Part shown: piece by piece, positions 1-6,972 of the stretch | Numbering within the stretch: the first letter of the stretch is position 1 | How the letters are laid out: every line of letters begins with the position of its first letter | From: an uncultured Oscillospiraceae bacterium | Lineage (GTDB): Bacteria > Bacillota > Clostridia > Oscillospirales > Oscillospiraceae | Direction of reading: 5' to 3' | Length of the DNA: 25,724 nucleotides | Assembly (NCBI GenBank): GCA_900756715.1 | Contig: CAAELC010000126.1 | Coordinates: 1-25,724 of the forward strand | Notes under the pieces: model-generated | What the model was told of the DNA's origin: nothing | The model's database searches: none | The model's input: only the letters and a program-made list of their open reading frames with translations | Made by a program: the position numbers and the translations under genes

Positions 1-26
1 CGAACGGTGTCCTTTGGTTTGGTTCA

Positions 27-290
27 TTAGCCAATCTGATTGAGCTTCAAAGTCAGAGCGCTCTTCTTGTGGGCTGCGTTGTTCTTGTGCAGCAGGCCCT
101 TAGCGGCAGCTTTGTCGATGCTCTTCACTGCGACCTTGTAAGCGCCCTCGGCCTCGGTGCGATTGCCTTCAACGGCAGCAGCCTCGAACTTCTTGATAGC
201 AGTCTTCAGTGCGGAACGATTGGACTTGTTGCGGGCATTGCGAGCCTCTGCCACCAGAACGCGCTTCTTAGCAGACTTGATATTCGGCAA
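27..290 (-). CDS. rpsT: 30S ribosomal protein S20 (TTG start)
   Basis: This gene encodes small-subunit protein S20, a 16S rRNA binder that helps assemble the 30S body. The reading frame is open upstream to an ATG at 371, but homology begins at the residues PNIKSAKKR, which directly follow a TTG codon at 290-288. A strong ribosome binding site (GGGGAGG) lies 8 nt before that TTG, so I place the start there. This gives 87 residues, the usual S20 length, rich in Lys, Arg and Ala as expected for an rRNA-binding helical bundle. The gene is transcribed leftward and diverges from gpr; a promoter lies at 353-381. Any terminator lies beyond the left edge of the window. Identity is near certain; the TTG start is well supported. 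Confidence 0.96.
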   Translation of the reverse strand: MPNIKSAKKRVLVAEARNARNKSNRSALKTAIKKFEAAAVEGNRTEAEGAYKVAVKSIDKAAAKGLLHKNNAAHKKSALTLKLNQIG

Positions 291-352
291 ACCAAACACC
301 TCCCCAGCATCAAATTTACGGGCTGAAAAAATAAACATCCACGCAGGATGAT

Positions 353-381
353 ATTTTAGCATCAATCTCACAAAAATGCAA
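353..381 (-). promoter_or_regulatory. Predicted vegetative promoter of rpsT
   Basis: Read on the minus strand, a -35 box TTGCAT (381-376) is separated by exactly 17 nt from a -10 box TAAAAT (358-353). A TG one base before the -10 box makes it an extended -10. Transcription would begin near 346 and give a leader of roughly 55 nt before the TTG start of rpsT. This is a pattern match only. Confidence 0.65.
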
Positions 382-410
382 GCCCTTTTTAAAAAATTGT
401 GTGGAAAATT

Positions 411-440
411 TGAATATTTCTTTTTCTTTGTGCAAGACTA
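411..440 (+). promoter_or_regulatory. Possible sigma-G/F-type sporulation promoter of gpr
   Basis: Upstream of gpr lies TGAATA (411-416), resembling the forespore sigma-G/F -35 element, followed after 17 nt by AAGACTA (434-440), a partial match to the sigma-G -10 element CATnnTA. gpr is a sigma-G/F regulon member in Bacillus and Clostridium, so such a promoter is expected here. The match is imperfect, and the region is AT-rich enough for chance resemblance. Confidence 0.35.
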
Positions 441-477
441 TGACTAAACTACTATATTTTGTGTTTTTAGAAGGGAA

Positions 478-1362
478 GTGACCACAAGAATGGGAATTCT
501 GGGAACTGATCTCGCCTTGGAGGCCGCCCAGCTGCAAGGCACGCCTGTCACCTCCTGCCCGGGCCTTACGGTCACGCAGAGCATCCGTCAGGGCTATCCT
601 GTCACCCGCATGGACCTGCAGGCAGGGGAGCAGGCCCGCCGTCTGGAGCGCCCGCCCGGGACCTATATCACCATCACGCTGGAGCCATATCTCCGCCGCC
701 AGCCCCATTTTTTCGCGCGTGGAGCGCAGTGTATTGCGGCTGAGCTTTCTTCGCTGCTGCCGCCGGATAAAGGGAAGCAGCCCGTGTTGGTAGCAGCCAT
801 CGGTAACCCATCCCTAACGGCGGATGCCATCGGCCCGGAGGCTGTTTCCAACCTGTTGGTTACGCGCCATATGCTTTCCTCCATGCCCCGGTTGTTTGGG
901 GATTTTCGCTCTGTGGCAGCCGTTTCGGCGGGTGTTCTGTCCCAAACGGGAATGGAATCAGCGGAAATGATTACTGCCGTCTCCCGCCGCCTGCATCCCC
1001 GGGCTGTCATTGTGGTGGATGCATTGGCTGCCCGCAGCCGGGAAAAGCTGTGCCGCGTGCTTCAGCTTGCCGATACCGGTTTGACGCCCGGCTCCGGGGT
1101 GGGCAACCACCGCCGGGCCATCACCCGGGAGACGCTGGGGGTTCCGGTGCTGGCGGTAGGTCTGCCCACAGTCATCCGGGCAGAGACGCTCTGCTCCCGG
1201 TCCGAGCCTGCCGGCCCGGCTGATCCGGCCGATGCCCTGTTTGTTACGCCCCGGGATATTGACCAGAAGGTGCGGGAGCTGGGCCGCCTGATTGGCTACG
1301 GTATCACCCTCGCTCTGCAGCCAAATCTGACCGTTGAGGATGTCACGGGCCTTCTGGGGTAA
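478..1362 (+). CDS. gpr: GPR germination endopeptidase (peptidase family A25)
   Basis: GPR is the spore protease that degrades small acid-soluble spore proteins at germination and is made as a self-processed zymogen in the forespore. The N-terminal GTDLALEA stretch resembles the conserved RTDLA region near the autoprocessing site. Two aspartates proposed as catalytic in the family are present: D116 in GNPSLTADAIGP (the family GNxxxTPDALGP motif) and D181 in VIVVDALAARS. The product is 294 residues, shorter than the roughly 370 of Bacillus but plausible for Clostridia. The start is uncertain: GTG at 478 sits only about 2 nt after the AAGGG-like sequence, and ATG at 490 about 14 nt after it. 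It is the only plus-strand gene in the left 19.6 kb and faces aspS convergently. It marks the organism as a likely spore former. Confidence 0.9.
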   Translation: MTTRMGILGTDLALEAAQLQGTPVTSCPGLTVTQSIRQGYPVTRMDLQAGEQARRLERPPGTYITITLEPYLRRQPHFFARGAQCIAAELSSLLPPDKGKQPVLVAAIGNPSLTADAIGPEAVSNLLVTRHMLSSMPRLFGDFRSVAAVSAGVLSQTGMESAEMITAVSRRLHPRAVIVVDALAARSREKLCRVLQLADTGLTPGSGVGNHRRAITRETLGVPVLAVGLPTVIRAETLCSRSEPAGPADPADALFVTPRDIDQKVRELGRLIGYGITLALQPNLTVEDVTGLLG

Positions 1363-1416
1363 TCAGCCGCCAGATTTTTGCGCTGCCCTAATTGCCGCTC
1401 CGTCCTGAAATCCGAA

Positions 1417-1441
1417 AGCGCCCGGCCACCGGCCGGGCGCT
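1417..1441. terminator. Bidirectional terminator hairpin between gpr and aspS
   Basis: A perfect 11-bp inverted repeat, AGCGCCCGGCC (1417-1427) and GGCCGGGCGCT (1431-1441), closes a 3-nt loop between the convergent ends of gpr and aspS. The T tracts on both sides are short and broken, so the stem is strong but the U-run weak. Its position suits termination of both genes. Confidence 0.65.
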
Positions 1442-1447
1442 GTTTGC

Positions 1448-3220
1448 TTATTCGTCCTCGTTTGCCGTAACAGCAATGTGCAGCTCATCCAGCTGCTTCT
1501 GTTCCACGGTAGACGGCGCGCCCATCATAATATCCTGGGCATTCTTGTTCATGGGGAAGGGAATAATCTCTCTGATAGAGCTTTCGCCTGCCAGCAGCAT
1601 CACCATCCGGTCCACGCCCGGGGCGATACCGGCGTGGGGAGGCGCACCATAGCAGAATGCGTTGTACATGGCGGGGAACTTTTTCTTCACATCCTCCTCG
1701 CCCAGCCGTACCAGCTCAAAAGCCTTGATCATGATCTCCGGATCATGGTTCCGCACGGCGCCGCTGCTCAGCTCCACGCCGTTGCACACCAGGTCATACT
1801 GATCTGCGGTGATGGTCAGCGGGTCGATCTCGCCCCGTTCTGCCTTCAGCAGCACCTCCAGACCGCCGCTGGGCATCGAGAACGGGTTGTGGCAGAATTC
1901 CAGTTCACCGCTTTCATCGCCAATCTCGTACATGGGGAAATCCACAATCCAGCAGAACTCATAGCGCTCCTTGTCCATGTGTCCCGGCACAGCCGCGCCA
2001 AAGGTCTTAATCAGCACGCCTGCGGATTTGGTGGCACTTTCACCGGCCGCAACCACAACCAGCGTATTCGGCTTCAGGTCCAGCACCTGTTCCAGCTCTG
2101 CCCGCACGCCGTTGACAAACTTGGCAATGCCGCCAGCCAGTTCGCCCTTTTCGTCCACCTTGAACCAGTATGCCTTGCTGCCGGACTGCACCTCGCAATC
2201 GGTAAGCAGCTTTTCCACCTGCTTGCGGGTCAGCGAGCAATCCGAAATATCCACCATCTTCACAGTCTGGCCCTTCAAAGGCTCAAACTCGCTGTTTTCA
2301 AACAGAGCAGAGACATTTTTGCATGTCAGGTCAATGCGCAGGTCAGGCTTGTCAGAGCCGTAAACCTCCAGCGCTGTGTTGTAGGGGATGCGCCGGAAGG
2401 GGGCAGAGGAGGCCACATTGTAGGTGCCGAACTTGGCAAAGATAGGCGGCAGAACATCCTCCAGAACGGAAAACACATCCTCCTGGGTGGCAAAGGCCAT
2501 TTCCATATCCAGCTGATAGAACTCGCCGGGGCTGCGGTCGCCGCGGGCGTCCTCATCCCGGAAGCAGGGCGCGATCTGGAAATACCGGTCAAAGCCGGAG
2601 GTCATCAGCAATTGCTTGAACTGCTGGGGTGCCTGCGGCAATGCGTAGAACTTGCCGGGATGCTTCCGGGCGGGTACCAGGTAATCCCGGGCGCCCTCGG
2701 GGGAGGAGGCAGTCAGAATGGGGGTGGTGATCTCCAAAAAGCCATGCTCGGTCATGGCGGCGCGCAGGGCGGCCACCACCTGGCAGCGCAGGATGATGTT
2801 GTTTTTCACAGCCGGATTCCGCAGGTCCAGATACCGGTATTTCAGCCGCTGGGTTTCGTCAGCCTCCCGGCTGCGGTTGATTTCAAAGGGCAGGCTGTTG
2901 TAGCGGCAGCGGCCAAGTATTTCGATTTTGTTGGGCACCACCTCAATGTCACCGGTGGGCTGCTTGGGATTTTTGCTGGCCCGCTCCCGGACAACGCCCT
3001 CCACGCTGATGGTGGATTCCTTGTTCAGATCCCGGATGATGGCCATCATCTCTTCGGATTCAATCACCACCTGAGTGGTTCCGTAAAAGTCCCGCAGCAC
3101 TACAAAGGCAAAATTGCTGCCGACTTCCCGGACATTTTCCATCCAGCCCACAATCTTTACCGACTTCCCGGCGTCGCCAAGGCGCAGCTCGCCGCAGGTA
3201 TGGGTGCGCATCTGCATCAT
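1448..3220 (-). CDS. aspS: Aspartyl-tRNA synthetase
   Basis: AspRS attaches aspartate to tRNA-Asp. The product is about 590 residues, the normal bacterial length, with an N-terminal OB-fold anticodon-binding domain (about 1-110), a class II catalytic core and the bacterial GAD insertion (about 290-420). Motif 2 is visible as CFRDEDARGDRSPGEFYQLD, and motif 3 as GAPPHAGIAPGVDRMVMLLA, where many bacteria have GGIAFGLDR. The start is the ATG at 3220, which has AGGAG 8 nt upstream; a GTG at 3229 lies inside that ribosome binding site. The gene follows hisS with a 126-nt gap in which I see no convincing promoter or terminator, so cotranscription from the hisS T-box leader is likely. Sequence alone does not say whether the enzyme is discriminating or also charges tRNA-Asn. 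Confidence 0.97.
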   Translation of the reverse strand: MMQMRTHTCGELRLGDAGKSVKIVGWMENVREVGSNFAFVVLRDFYGTTQVVIESEEMMAIIRDLNKESTISVEGVVRERASKNPKQPTGDIEVVPNKIEILGRCRYNSLPFEINRSREADETQRLKYRYLDLRNPAVKNNIILRCQVVAALRAAMTEHGFLEITTPILTASSPEGARDYLVPARKHPGKFYALPQAPQQFKQLLMTSGFDRYFQIAPCFRDEDARGDRSPGEFYQLDMEMAFATQEDVFSVLEDVLPPIFAKFGTYNVASSAPFRRIPYNTALEVYGSDKPDLRIDLTCKNVSALFENSEFEPLKGQTVKMVDISDCSLTRKQVEKLLTDCEVQSGSKAYWFKVDEKGELAGGIAKFVNGVRAELEQVLDLKPNTLVVVAAGESATKSAGVLIKTFGAAVPGHMDKERYEFCWIVDFPMYEIGDESGELEFCHNPFSMPSGGLEVLLKAERGEIDPLTITADQYDLVCNGVELSSGAVRNHDPEIMIKAFELVRLGEEDVKKKFPAMYNAFCYGAPPHAGIAPGVDRMVMLLAGESSIREIIPFPMNKNAQDIMMGAPSTVEQKQLDELHIAVTANEDE

Positions 3221-3304
3221 AAAAATCACTCCTGTTTTGATAGTATATTGTATAATTAGAAACTAAAATTACAGTCTGTATTCTACACAAGCCATCCGCG
3301 GTGC

Positions 3305-3343
3305 TACAATTTGTATTATCTATATATAAAACTACAAATTGTA
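3305..3343. repeat. AT-rich 11-bp inverted repeat in the hisS-aspS gap
   Basis: TACAATTTGTA (3305-3315) and its exact reverse complement TACAAATTGTA (3333-3343) flank a 17-nt AT-rich spacer just after the hisS stop codon. It could form a weak hairpin in the mRNA or be a protein binding site. It lacks the GC-rich stem and clean U-run of a typical intrinsic terminator. Confidence 0.6.
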
Positions 3344-3346
3344 TTT

Positions 3347-4705
3347 TCAGGACTCCCGAATCACGCTGCCCTTGCCCAGCTCTGCCAGCCCCGCCTTGAT
3401 GCGGTATACCGTGGCTGCCGCCTCCAGCTTCGTCTGCTCGCCGGTCTTCATGTCCTTGCAGGCCACCACGCCCTGTGCAATCTCATCCTCGCCCAGAAAT
3501 ACCACATACGGCACTCCCAGCTTGTCGGCATAGTTCATTTTTGCCTTGAATTTTTTCTGCTCCGTGTAAAGCTGGGTGCGGATACCCGCCGTGCGTAGCC
3601 GGGTAGCCAGCTCGATGGCGGGGGTCAGCTCCTCCGTCATGGGTAAAATCAGCACATCTGCCGGCGCGGTGGGCAGGTCGGGATTCAGCATGCCCTGCTC
3701 TCCCAGTACATAAAACAGCCGCGTCAAGCCGATGGAGATACCCACGCCGGGCAGTTGCCGGTCGGTGTAATACTCTGCCAGATTGTCGTACCGTCCGCCG
3801 GAGCATACCGAACCGATCTCCGGGTGATCCAGCAGAGTTGTTTCATACACCGTTCCGGTGTAGTAGTCCAGCCCCCGTGCGATGGTCAGATCCACGGCAA
3901 AGCTGTCCTCCGGCACGCCAAAGGCCGCCAGATATTTCACAACCGTCTCCAGTTCCGAAAGCCCCTCGTCAAATACCTGGTTGCGTCCCCGATAGCCCTC
4001 CAGCTTTTCCAGCACCTCCGTGTTTGTGCCGGTGATGGCGATAAATTTCAGAATTTCATCGGCGTCGCTGTCAGAAATGTCCGGATTTTCCACCAACAGT
4101 GCACGCACCTTTTCCGGCCCGATTTTATCCAGCTTGTCCACTGTCCGCATAATTTCGCCGGAAACCTCCGTCAGCCCCAGCATGGCGTAGAATCCGTTCA
4201 GAATCTTCCGGTTGTTCACCCGAATCTGGAACCGCTTCAGTCCAAGACTTGTAAAGGTCTGATAAATGATGGAGGGAATCTCTGCCTCGTTGGCGATGTC
4301 CAGCTTACCGTCGCCGATGATGTCAATGTCCGCCTGATAAAATTCCCGGAAGCGGCCCCGCTGGGCGCGCTCGCCCCGGTATACCTTTCCGATCTGATAC
4401 CGCCGGAAGGGGAAGGATAGGGCGTTGTAGTGCAGCGCCACATATTTGGCCAGCGGCACCGTCAGGTCAAACCGCAGAGAAAGGTCTGCGTCGCCCTTCT
4501 GAAACCGGTAAATCTGCTTTTCCGTCTCGCCGCCTCCCTTGGCCAGCAGCACCTCGCTGGCCTCGATTACCGGCGTGTCCAGCGGGGTGAAGCCGTACAG
4601 GGAATAGGTGCGGCGCAGAATATCCATCATCCGCTCCATTTGCTGCTGGGGTGCCGGCAGCAGTTCCATAAAGCCCGAAAGCGTTCTGGGCGTCATCTTT
4701 GCCAT
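3347..4705 (-). CDS. hisS: Histidyl-tRNA synthetase
   Basis: HisRS charges tRNA-His. The product from the chosen ATG at 4705 is 452 residues, close to the family norm. Class II features are clear: motif 2 as YQIGKVYRGERAQRGRFREFYQADIDIIG, and the HisRS-specific motif ARGLDYYTGTVYE, with SVCSGGRYDNL following it. The C-terminal alpha/beta anticodon-binding domain starts near ADVLILPM. A GGAG ribosome binding site lies about 6-7 nt before the 4705 ATG but only 1 nt before an in-frame ATG at 4711, which favours 4705. A promoter and T-box leader lie directly upstream (4756-5050), so expression should respond to uncharged tRNA. aspS follows downstream and is probably in the same transcript. Confidence 0.97.
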   Translation of the reverse strand: MAKMTPRTLSGFMELLPAPQQQMERMMDILRRTYSLYGFTPLDTPVIEASEVLLAKGGGETEKQIYRFQKGDADLSLRFDLTVPLAKYVALHYNALSFPFRRYQIGKVYRGERAQRGRFREFYQADIDIIGDGKLDIANEAEIPSIIYQTFTSLGLKRFQIRVNNRKILNGFYAMLGLTEVSGEIMRTVDKLDKIGPEKVRALLVENPDISDSDADEILKFIAITGTNTEVLEKLEGYRGRNQVFDEGLSELETVVKYLAAFGVPEDSFAVDLTIARGLDYYTGTVYETTLLDHPEIGSVCSGGRYDNLAEYYTDRQLPGVGISIGLTRLFYVLGEQGMLNPDLPTAPADVLILPMTEELTPAIELATRLRTAGIRTQLYTEQKKFKAKMNYADKLGVPYVVFLGEDEIAQGVVACKDMKTGEQTKLEAAATVYRIKAGLAELGKGSVIRES

Positions 4706-4755
4706 AGTCATTCTCCTTTGTTGTTTGTCATTTTCGAAGTAGGGGGGAGATGCGT

Positions 4756-4793
4756 AAAAAAACGCTCCCGTCCCGTTATTGGGACGAGAGCGT
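4756..4793 (-). terminator. T-box-controlled intrinsic terminator
   Basis: On the minus strand, ACGCTCTCGTCCC (4793-4781) pairs with GGGACGGGAGCGT (4774-4762) in a 13-bp stem with one G-U wobble and a 6-nt loop. Seven T residues end it at 4756. The hairpin lies immediately after the T-box core, where the regulated terminator is expected. Confidence 0.92.
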
Positions 4794-5015
4794 GCATGCT
4801 TCGTGGTGCCACCCAATTTCGGCCCTGCTGTACAAGGCCCTTTGCTTGCTCCTGTTGCGGGAAGCGTGCCGCGGATGTTTCCATCCCCGCTGATAAAGCC
4901 GTCTTTCCTCCTGTTTGCCGCAGCGTTCTTTCAGCCCGGGAACGCCTCTCTGCATCCGGCAGGGACAGGGCTACTCATGCCTCGTCATTGCGGTGTGGCC
5001 GCCGGTGGGGTAGCC
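4756..5015 (-). promoter_or_regulatory. T-box riboswitch leader of hisS(-aspS), probably tRNA-Asp responsive
   Basis: Read on the minus strand, the roughly 260-nt leader carries the T-box core GGGTGGCACCACGA (4814-4801). Stem I features are present: GAGTA, AGAGAG, and a GGCTGAAAG distal loop, with paired arms TGCCG/CGGCA, GCGTT/AACGC and CCTGT/ACAGG. The 3' side of the specifier loop reads GGAAAGACGG; GAC (4903-4901, Asp) is followed by a purine and then the lower helix, as in known T-boxes. The tRNA-acceptor-pairing bulge is UGGC (4811-4808), which matches a G discriminator base. Binding of uncharged tRNA would favour the antiterminator and allow transcription of hisS. The T-box class is certain; the Asp assignment is a reasoned inference. 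Confidence 0.93.
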
Positions 5016-5021
5016 TATATC

Positions 5022-5050
5022 ATTGTAGGGTATCTTTCCCGAAAAGTCAA
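5022..5050 (-). promoter_or_regulatory. Promoter of the hisS T-box transcript
   Basis: Minus-strand TTGACT (5050-5045) and TACAAT (5027-5022) are separated by exactly 17 nt, a near-consensus vegetative promoter. The -35 box overlaps the stop codon of the mgsA-like gene (TGA, 5049-5047). I see no terminator between that gene and hisS, so read-through from upstream into the leader is also possible. Confidence 0.85.
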
Positions 5051-5463
5051 GCGGTGAACGGCTTGGTTTTCGGATTTACAATGTCACGCCAATCCAGATC
5101 GCCCCGTGCCAGCCCCAGCACCAGCATTTCCGCCGTAGCCAGATTGCTGGCGTAAGGAATGTTGTTGCGGTCGCACAGCCGGGAGATGTAAATCACATCC
5201 TCTGAGGCGCTCTTGGTATTGGGATCGTCAAAGCACAGCACCATGTCCAGTTCGTTATAGGCGATGCGTGCGCCGATCTGCTGTCCGCCGCCGTGATAAA
5301 AACTCAGGAAGCGGTGAATGGTCAGGCCTGTGGCCTCAGCCACGATCTGTCCGGTGGTTGCGGTGGCGCACAGGGTATGTTGGGCCAGAATGCCGCAGTA
5401 GGCGGTGCAGAACTGGGCCATCAGTTCTTTTTTGTTGTCGTGTGCGATCAGTGCGATATTCAT
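5047..5463 (-). CDS. Methylglyoxal synthase homologue lacking catalytic residues
   Basis: The 138-residue product has the methylglyoxal synthase fold signature: an N-terminal IALIAHD with H8, the phosphate-binding ATTG (35-38; family GTTG), QQIGARIA and a C-terminal DLDWRDIVNP typical of clostridial members. Active enzymes convert dihydroxyacetone phosphate to methylglyoxal using an aspartate in GGDQQ (Asp71 in E. coli). Here that position is G60 in GGGQQ. The region of His98/Asp101 (HDPD in E. coli) reads SEDV at 87-90, so the His is also absent. The fold looks intact, so it may be an inactive or repurposed homologue. ATG at 5463 has AAAGGAG about 8 nt upstream. It follows minD by 43 nt, a pairing also known in other Clostridia. 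Confidence 0.85.
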   Translation of the reverse strand: MNIALIAHDNKKELMAQFCTAYCGILAQHTLCATATTGQIVAEATGLTIHRFLSFYHGGGQQIGARIAYNELDMVLCFDDPNTKSASEDVIYISRLCDRNNIPYASNLATAEMLVLGLARGDLDWRDIVNPKTKPFTA

Positions 5464-5506
5464 GGAGTAATCTCCTTTCTGTGAATAATATTTTTTTCGA
5501 TTGCTT

Positions 5507-6244
5507 TTATATTCTCATCAGGGGAACCTTTCTTCCCATGATGCGCCTTGCGATGTTGTCGTAGGCCCGGGCTGCGTAGTAGTTGTTTTCCCGCAAGGGC
5601 ATGCCCCGGTTCAGGAATCTGGGCACATCCATATCCTCCGGAATCACTCCCAGCAGCGGCAGGCCTGCCGTGTCGATGGCGTCGTCTATGGTGGTGTGCA
5701 GCTGCCGCAGCAGTTTTTTGGATACCCGGTTCACCACCAGATGCAGCTTTCCGTTGGGAAACCGGTCCAACTCCATCACCGTGCGCTGAGCATCCCGCAG
5801 GGCGCTTACATCCGTGGTGGTCACCACCACCACGCTGTCCGCCTCAGCCGTCGCCAGCCGGAAGCCGCTGCCAAGCCCTGCCGGTGCATCAATCAGACAA
5901 TAGTCATATTCTGCCCGGATTTTTTCCATCATCTCGTGCAGCGCCTTGCCGTCCACTCTTGGCTCGTCAATAGAAAGGGGAGCGGCCAGCAGATGCAGCT
6001 TCTGGTATCTGGGGTGCGGCACGGCAGCCTCCTCCAGTGTGCAGCGCCCTTCCAGCACATCGCTGAAATCCATCAGCGCGCTGTCACTCAGCCCCAGAGC
6101 CAAATCCAGATTGCGCAGGGTGATGTCGCAGTCCATGCACAGGACCCGCTGCCCGAAAAAAGCCAGCGACAGCCCGGTGCTGGCCGTAAATGTGGTTTTA
6201 CCGGTGCCGCCCTTTCCGGAGACAACGGCGATGATCTTGCCCAT
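5507..6244 (-). CDS. minD: Septum site-determining protein MinD
   Basis: MinD is a membrane-cycling ATPase that helps position the division site. The 245-residue product starts MGKIIAVVSGKGGTGKTT, with the deviant Walker A lysine K11 and the P-loop K16. DCDITLRNLDLALG matches the MinD switch region, and LIDAPAGLGSGF matches its Walker B region. The C-terminal segment NIARRIMGRKVPLMRI could be the short amphipathic membrane-targeting helix. The ATG at 6244 has AGGAGG 4 nt upstream; the reading frame extends further upstream but without homology. No minC or minE lies nearby; the neighbours are rsmG (28-nt gap) upstream and the mgsA-like gene downstream. MinD is preferred over other ParA-family ATPases because of the conserved N-terminus and the mgsA neighbour. 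Confidence 0.88.
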   Translation of the reverse strand: MGKIIAVVSGKGGTGKTTFTASTGLSLAFFGQRVLCMDCDITLRNLDLALGLSDSALMDFSDVLEGRCTLEEAAVPHPRYQKLHLLAAPLSIDEPRVDGKALHEMMEKIRAEYDYCLIDAPAGLGSGFRLATAEADSVVVVTTTDVSALRDAQRTVMELDRFPNGKLHLVVNRVSKKLLRQLHTTIDDAIDTAGLPLLGVIPEDMDVPRFLNRGMPLRENNYYAARAYDNIARRIMGRKVPLMRI

Positions 6245-6272
6245 ATGCCCTCCTGTTTTGTGCATGCGCCTG

Positions 6273-6971
6273 TCAGCGCAGCGGGGATTTCTTGATTCTG
6301 GCAAAGGCCCGGGGGAACTGCTTTGGAGTGGGGGAGACCTTTCGGATTACAATGACCCGGTGCTTCACCTCTGTACCCGGTACGGTGTAGTTCACCACGC
6401 GCTCCACTTGCCCGCCCAATTGCCGGATGGCGCTTTTTGCCGCCTGCAATTCGCCATCCGACTCCACGGACTTCATGGCCAGAAATGCGCCGCCCACCTT
6501 CACCAGCGGCAGACTCAGCTCGCATAGAACCGGCAGCGCAGCCACGGCCCGTGAGGTTGCCAGATCAAAGCTTTCCCTTTTTTCGCCGGCAAATTCCTCC
6601 GCACGGGCGTGTATACATTTCACCTGCTCCAATCCCAGCTGGCTGCAAGCCTCCTGCAAGAACGCAATCCGTTTTCCCAGACTGTCCAGCAGTGTCAGGC
6701 GGAAGTCATCCTTCAGAATGCGCAGCGGCATGCCGGGAAACCCGGCGCCTGTTCCTACATCCACCACGGTCTTCCCGGAAAAATCCTCCACTGTCAGCAG
6801 ATAAGCAGAATCCAGCAGGTGCAATGTAGCCACATCCCGGGGTTCTGTGATGGCGGTCAGGTTCATTACCTTGTTTTTTTCCAGCAGTATCCCGGAAAAT
6901 TCTATCAGTTTCCCGACCCGTTCCTCCGGCAGACCCAATTCCCGCAGGCCCTGTCGCAGTGTGGCCTCCAT
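6273..6971 (-). CDS. rsmG: 16S rRNA (guanine-527-N7)-methyltransferase RsmG
   Basis: RsmG (GidB) uses S-adenosylmethionine to make m7G527 in 16S rRNA. The 232-residue product carries the SAM-binding loop VVDVGTGAGFPGMPL and the family segments NLTAITEP and SRAVAALPVLCELSLPLVK. Length is typical. The ATG at 6971 follows the mscL stop codon by one base, with GGAG about 10 nt upstream inside the end of mscL, so the two genes are translationally close. In many Firmicutes rsmG sits beside soj/spo0J near the origin; here it is separated from parB only by mscL and serS. Confidence 0.96.
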   Translation of the reverse strand: MEATLRQGLRELGLPEERVGKLIEFSGILLEKNKVMNLTAITEPRDVATLHLLDSAYLLTVEDFSGKTVVDVGTGAGFPGMPLRILKDDFRLTLLDSLGKRIAFLQEACSQLGLEQVKCIHARAEEFAGEKRESFDLATSRAVAALPVLCELSLPLVKVGGAFLAMKSVESDGELQAAKSAIRQLGGQVERVVNYTVPGTEVKHRVIVIRKVSPTPKQFPRAFARIKKSPLR

Positions 6972-6972
6972 A

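Noticed and set aside
336..350. Small hairpin followed by T-rich DNA in the rpsT leader (CATCC/GGATG on the minus strand)
   Set aside because: The predicted transcription start near 346 lies inside it, so the hairpin would not be fully transcribed; the stem is only 5 bp.
400..408. TGTGGAAAA, a near match to the DnaA box
   Set aside because: It is a single relaxed match in AT-rich DNA with no cluster of boxes; not evidence of oriC.
1478..3259. Long open frame antisense to aspS (593 codons)
   Set aside because: It is a shadow of the GC-rich aspS reading frame: no recognisable domain and low-complexity His/Gly/Ala composition, while the sense frame is a full AspRS.
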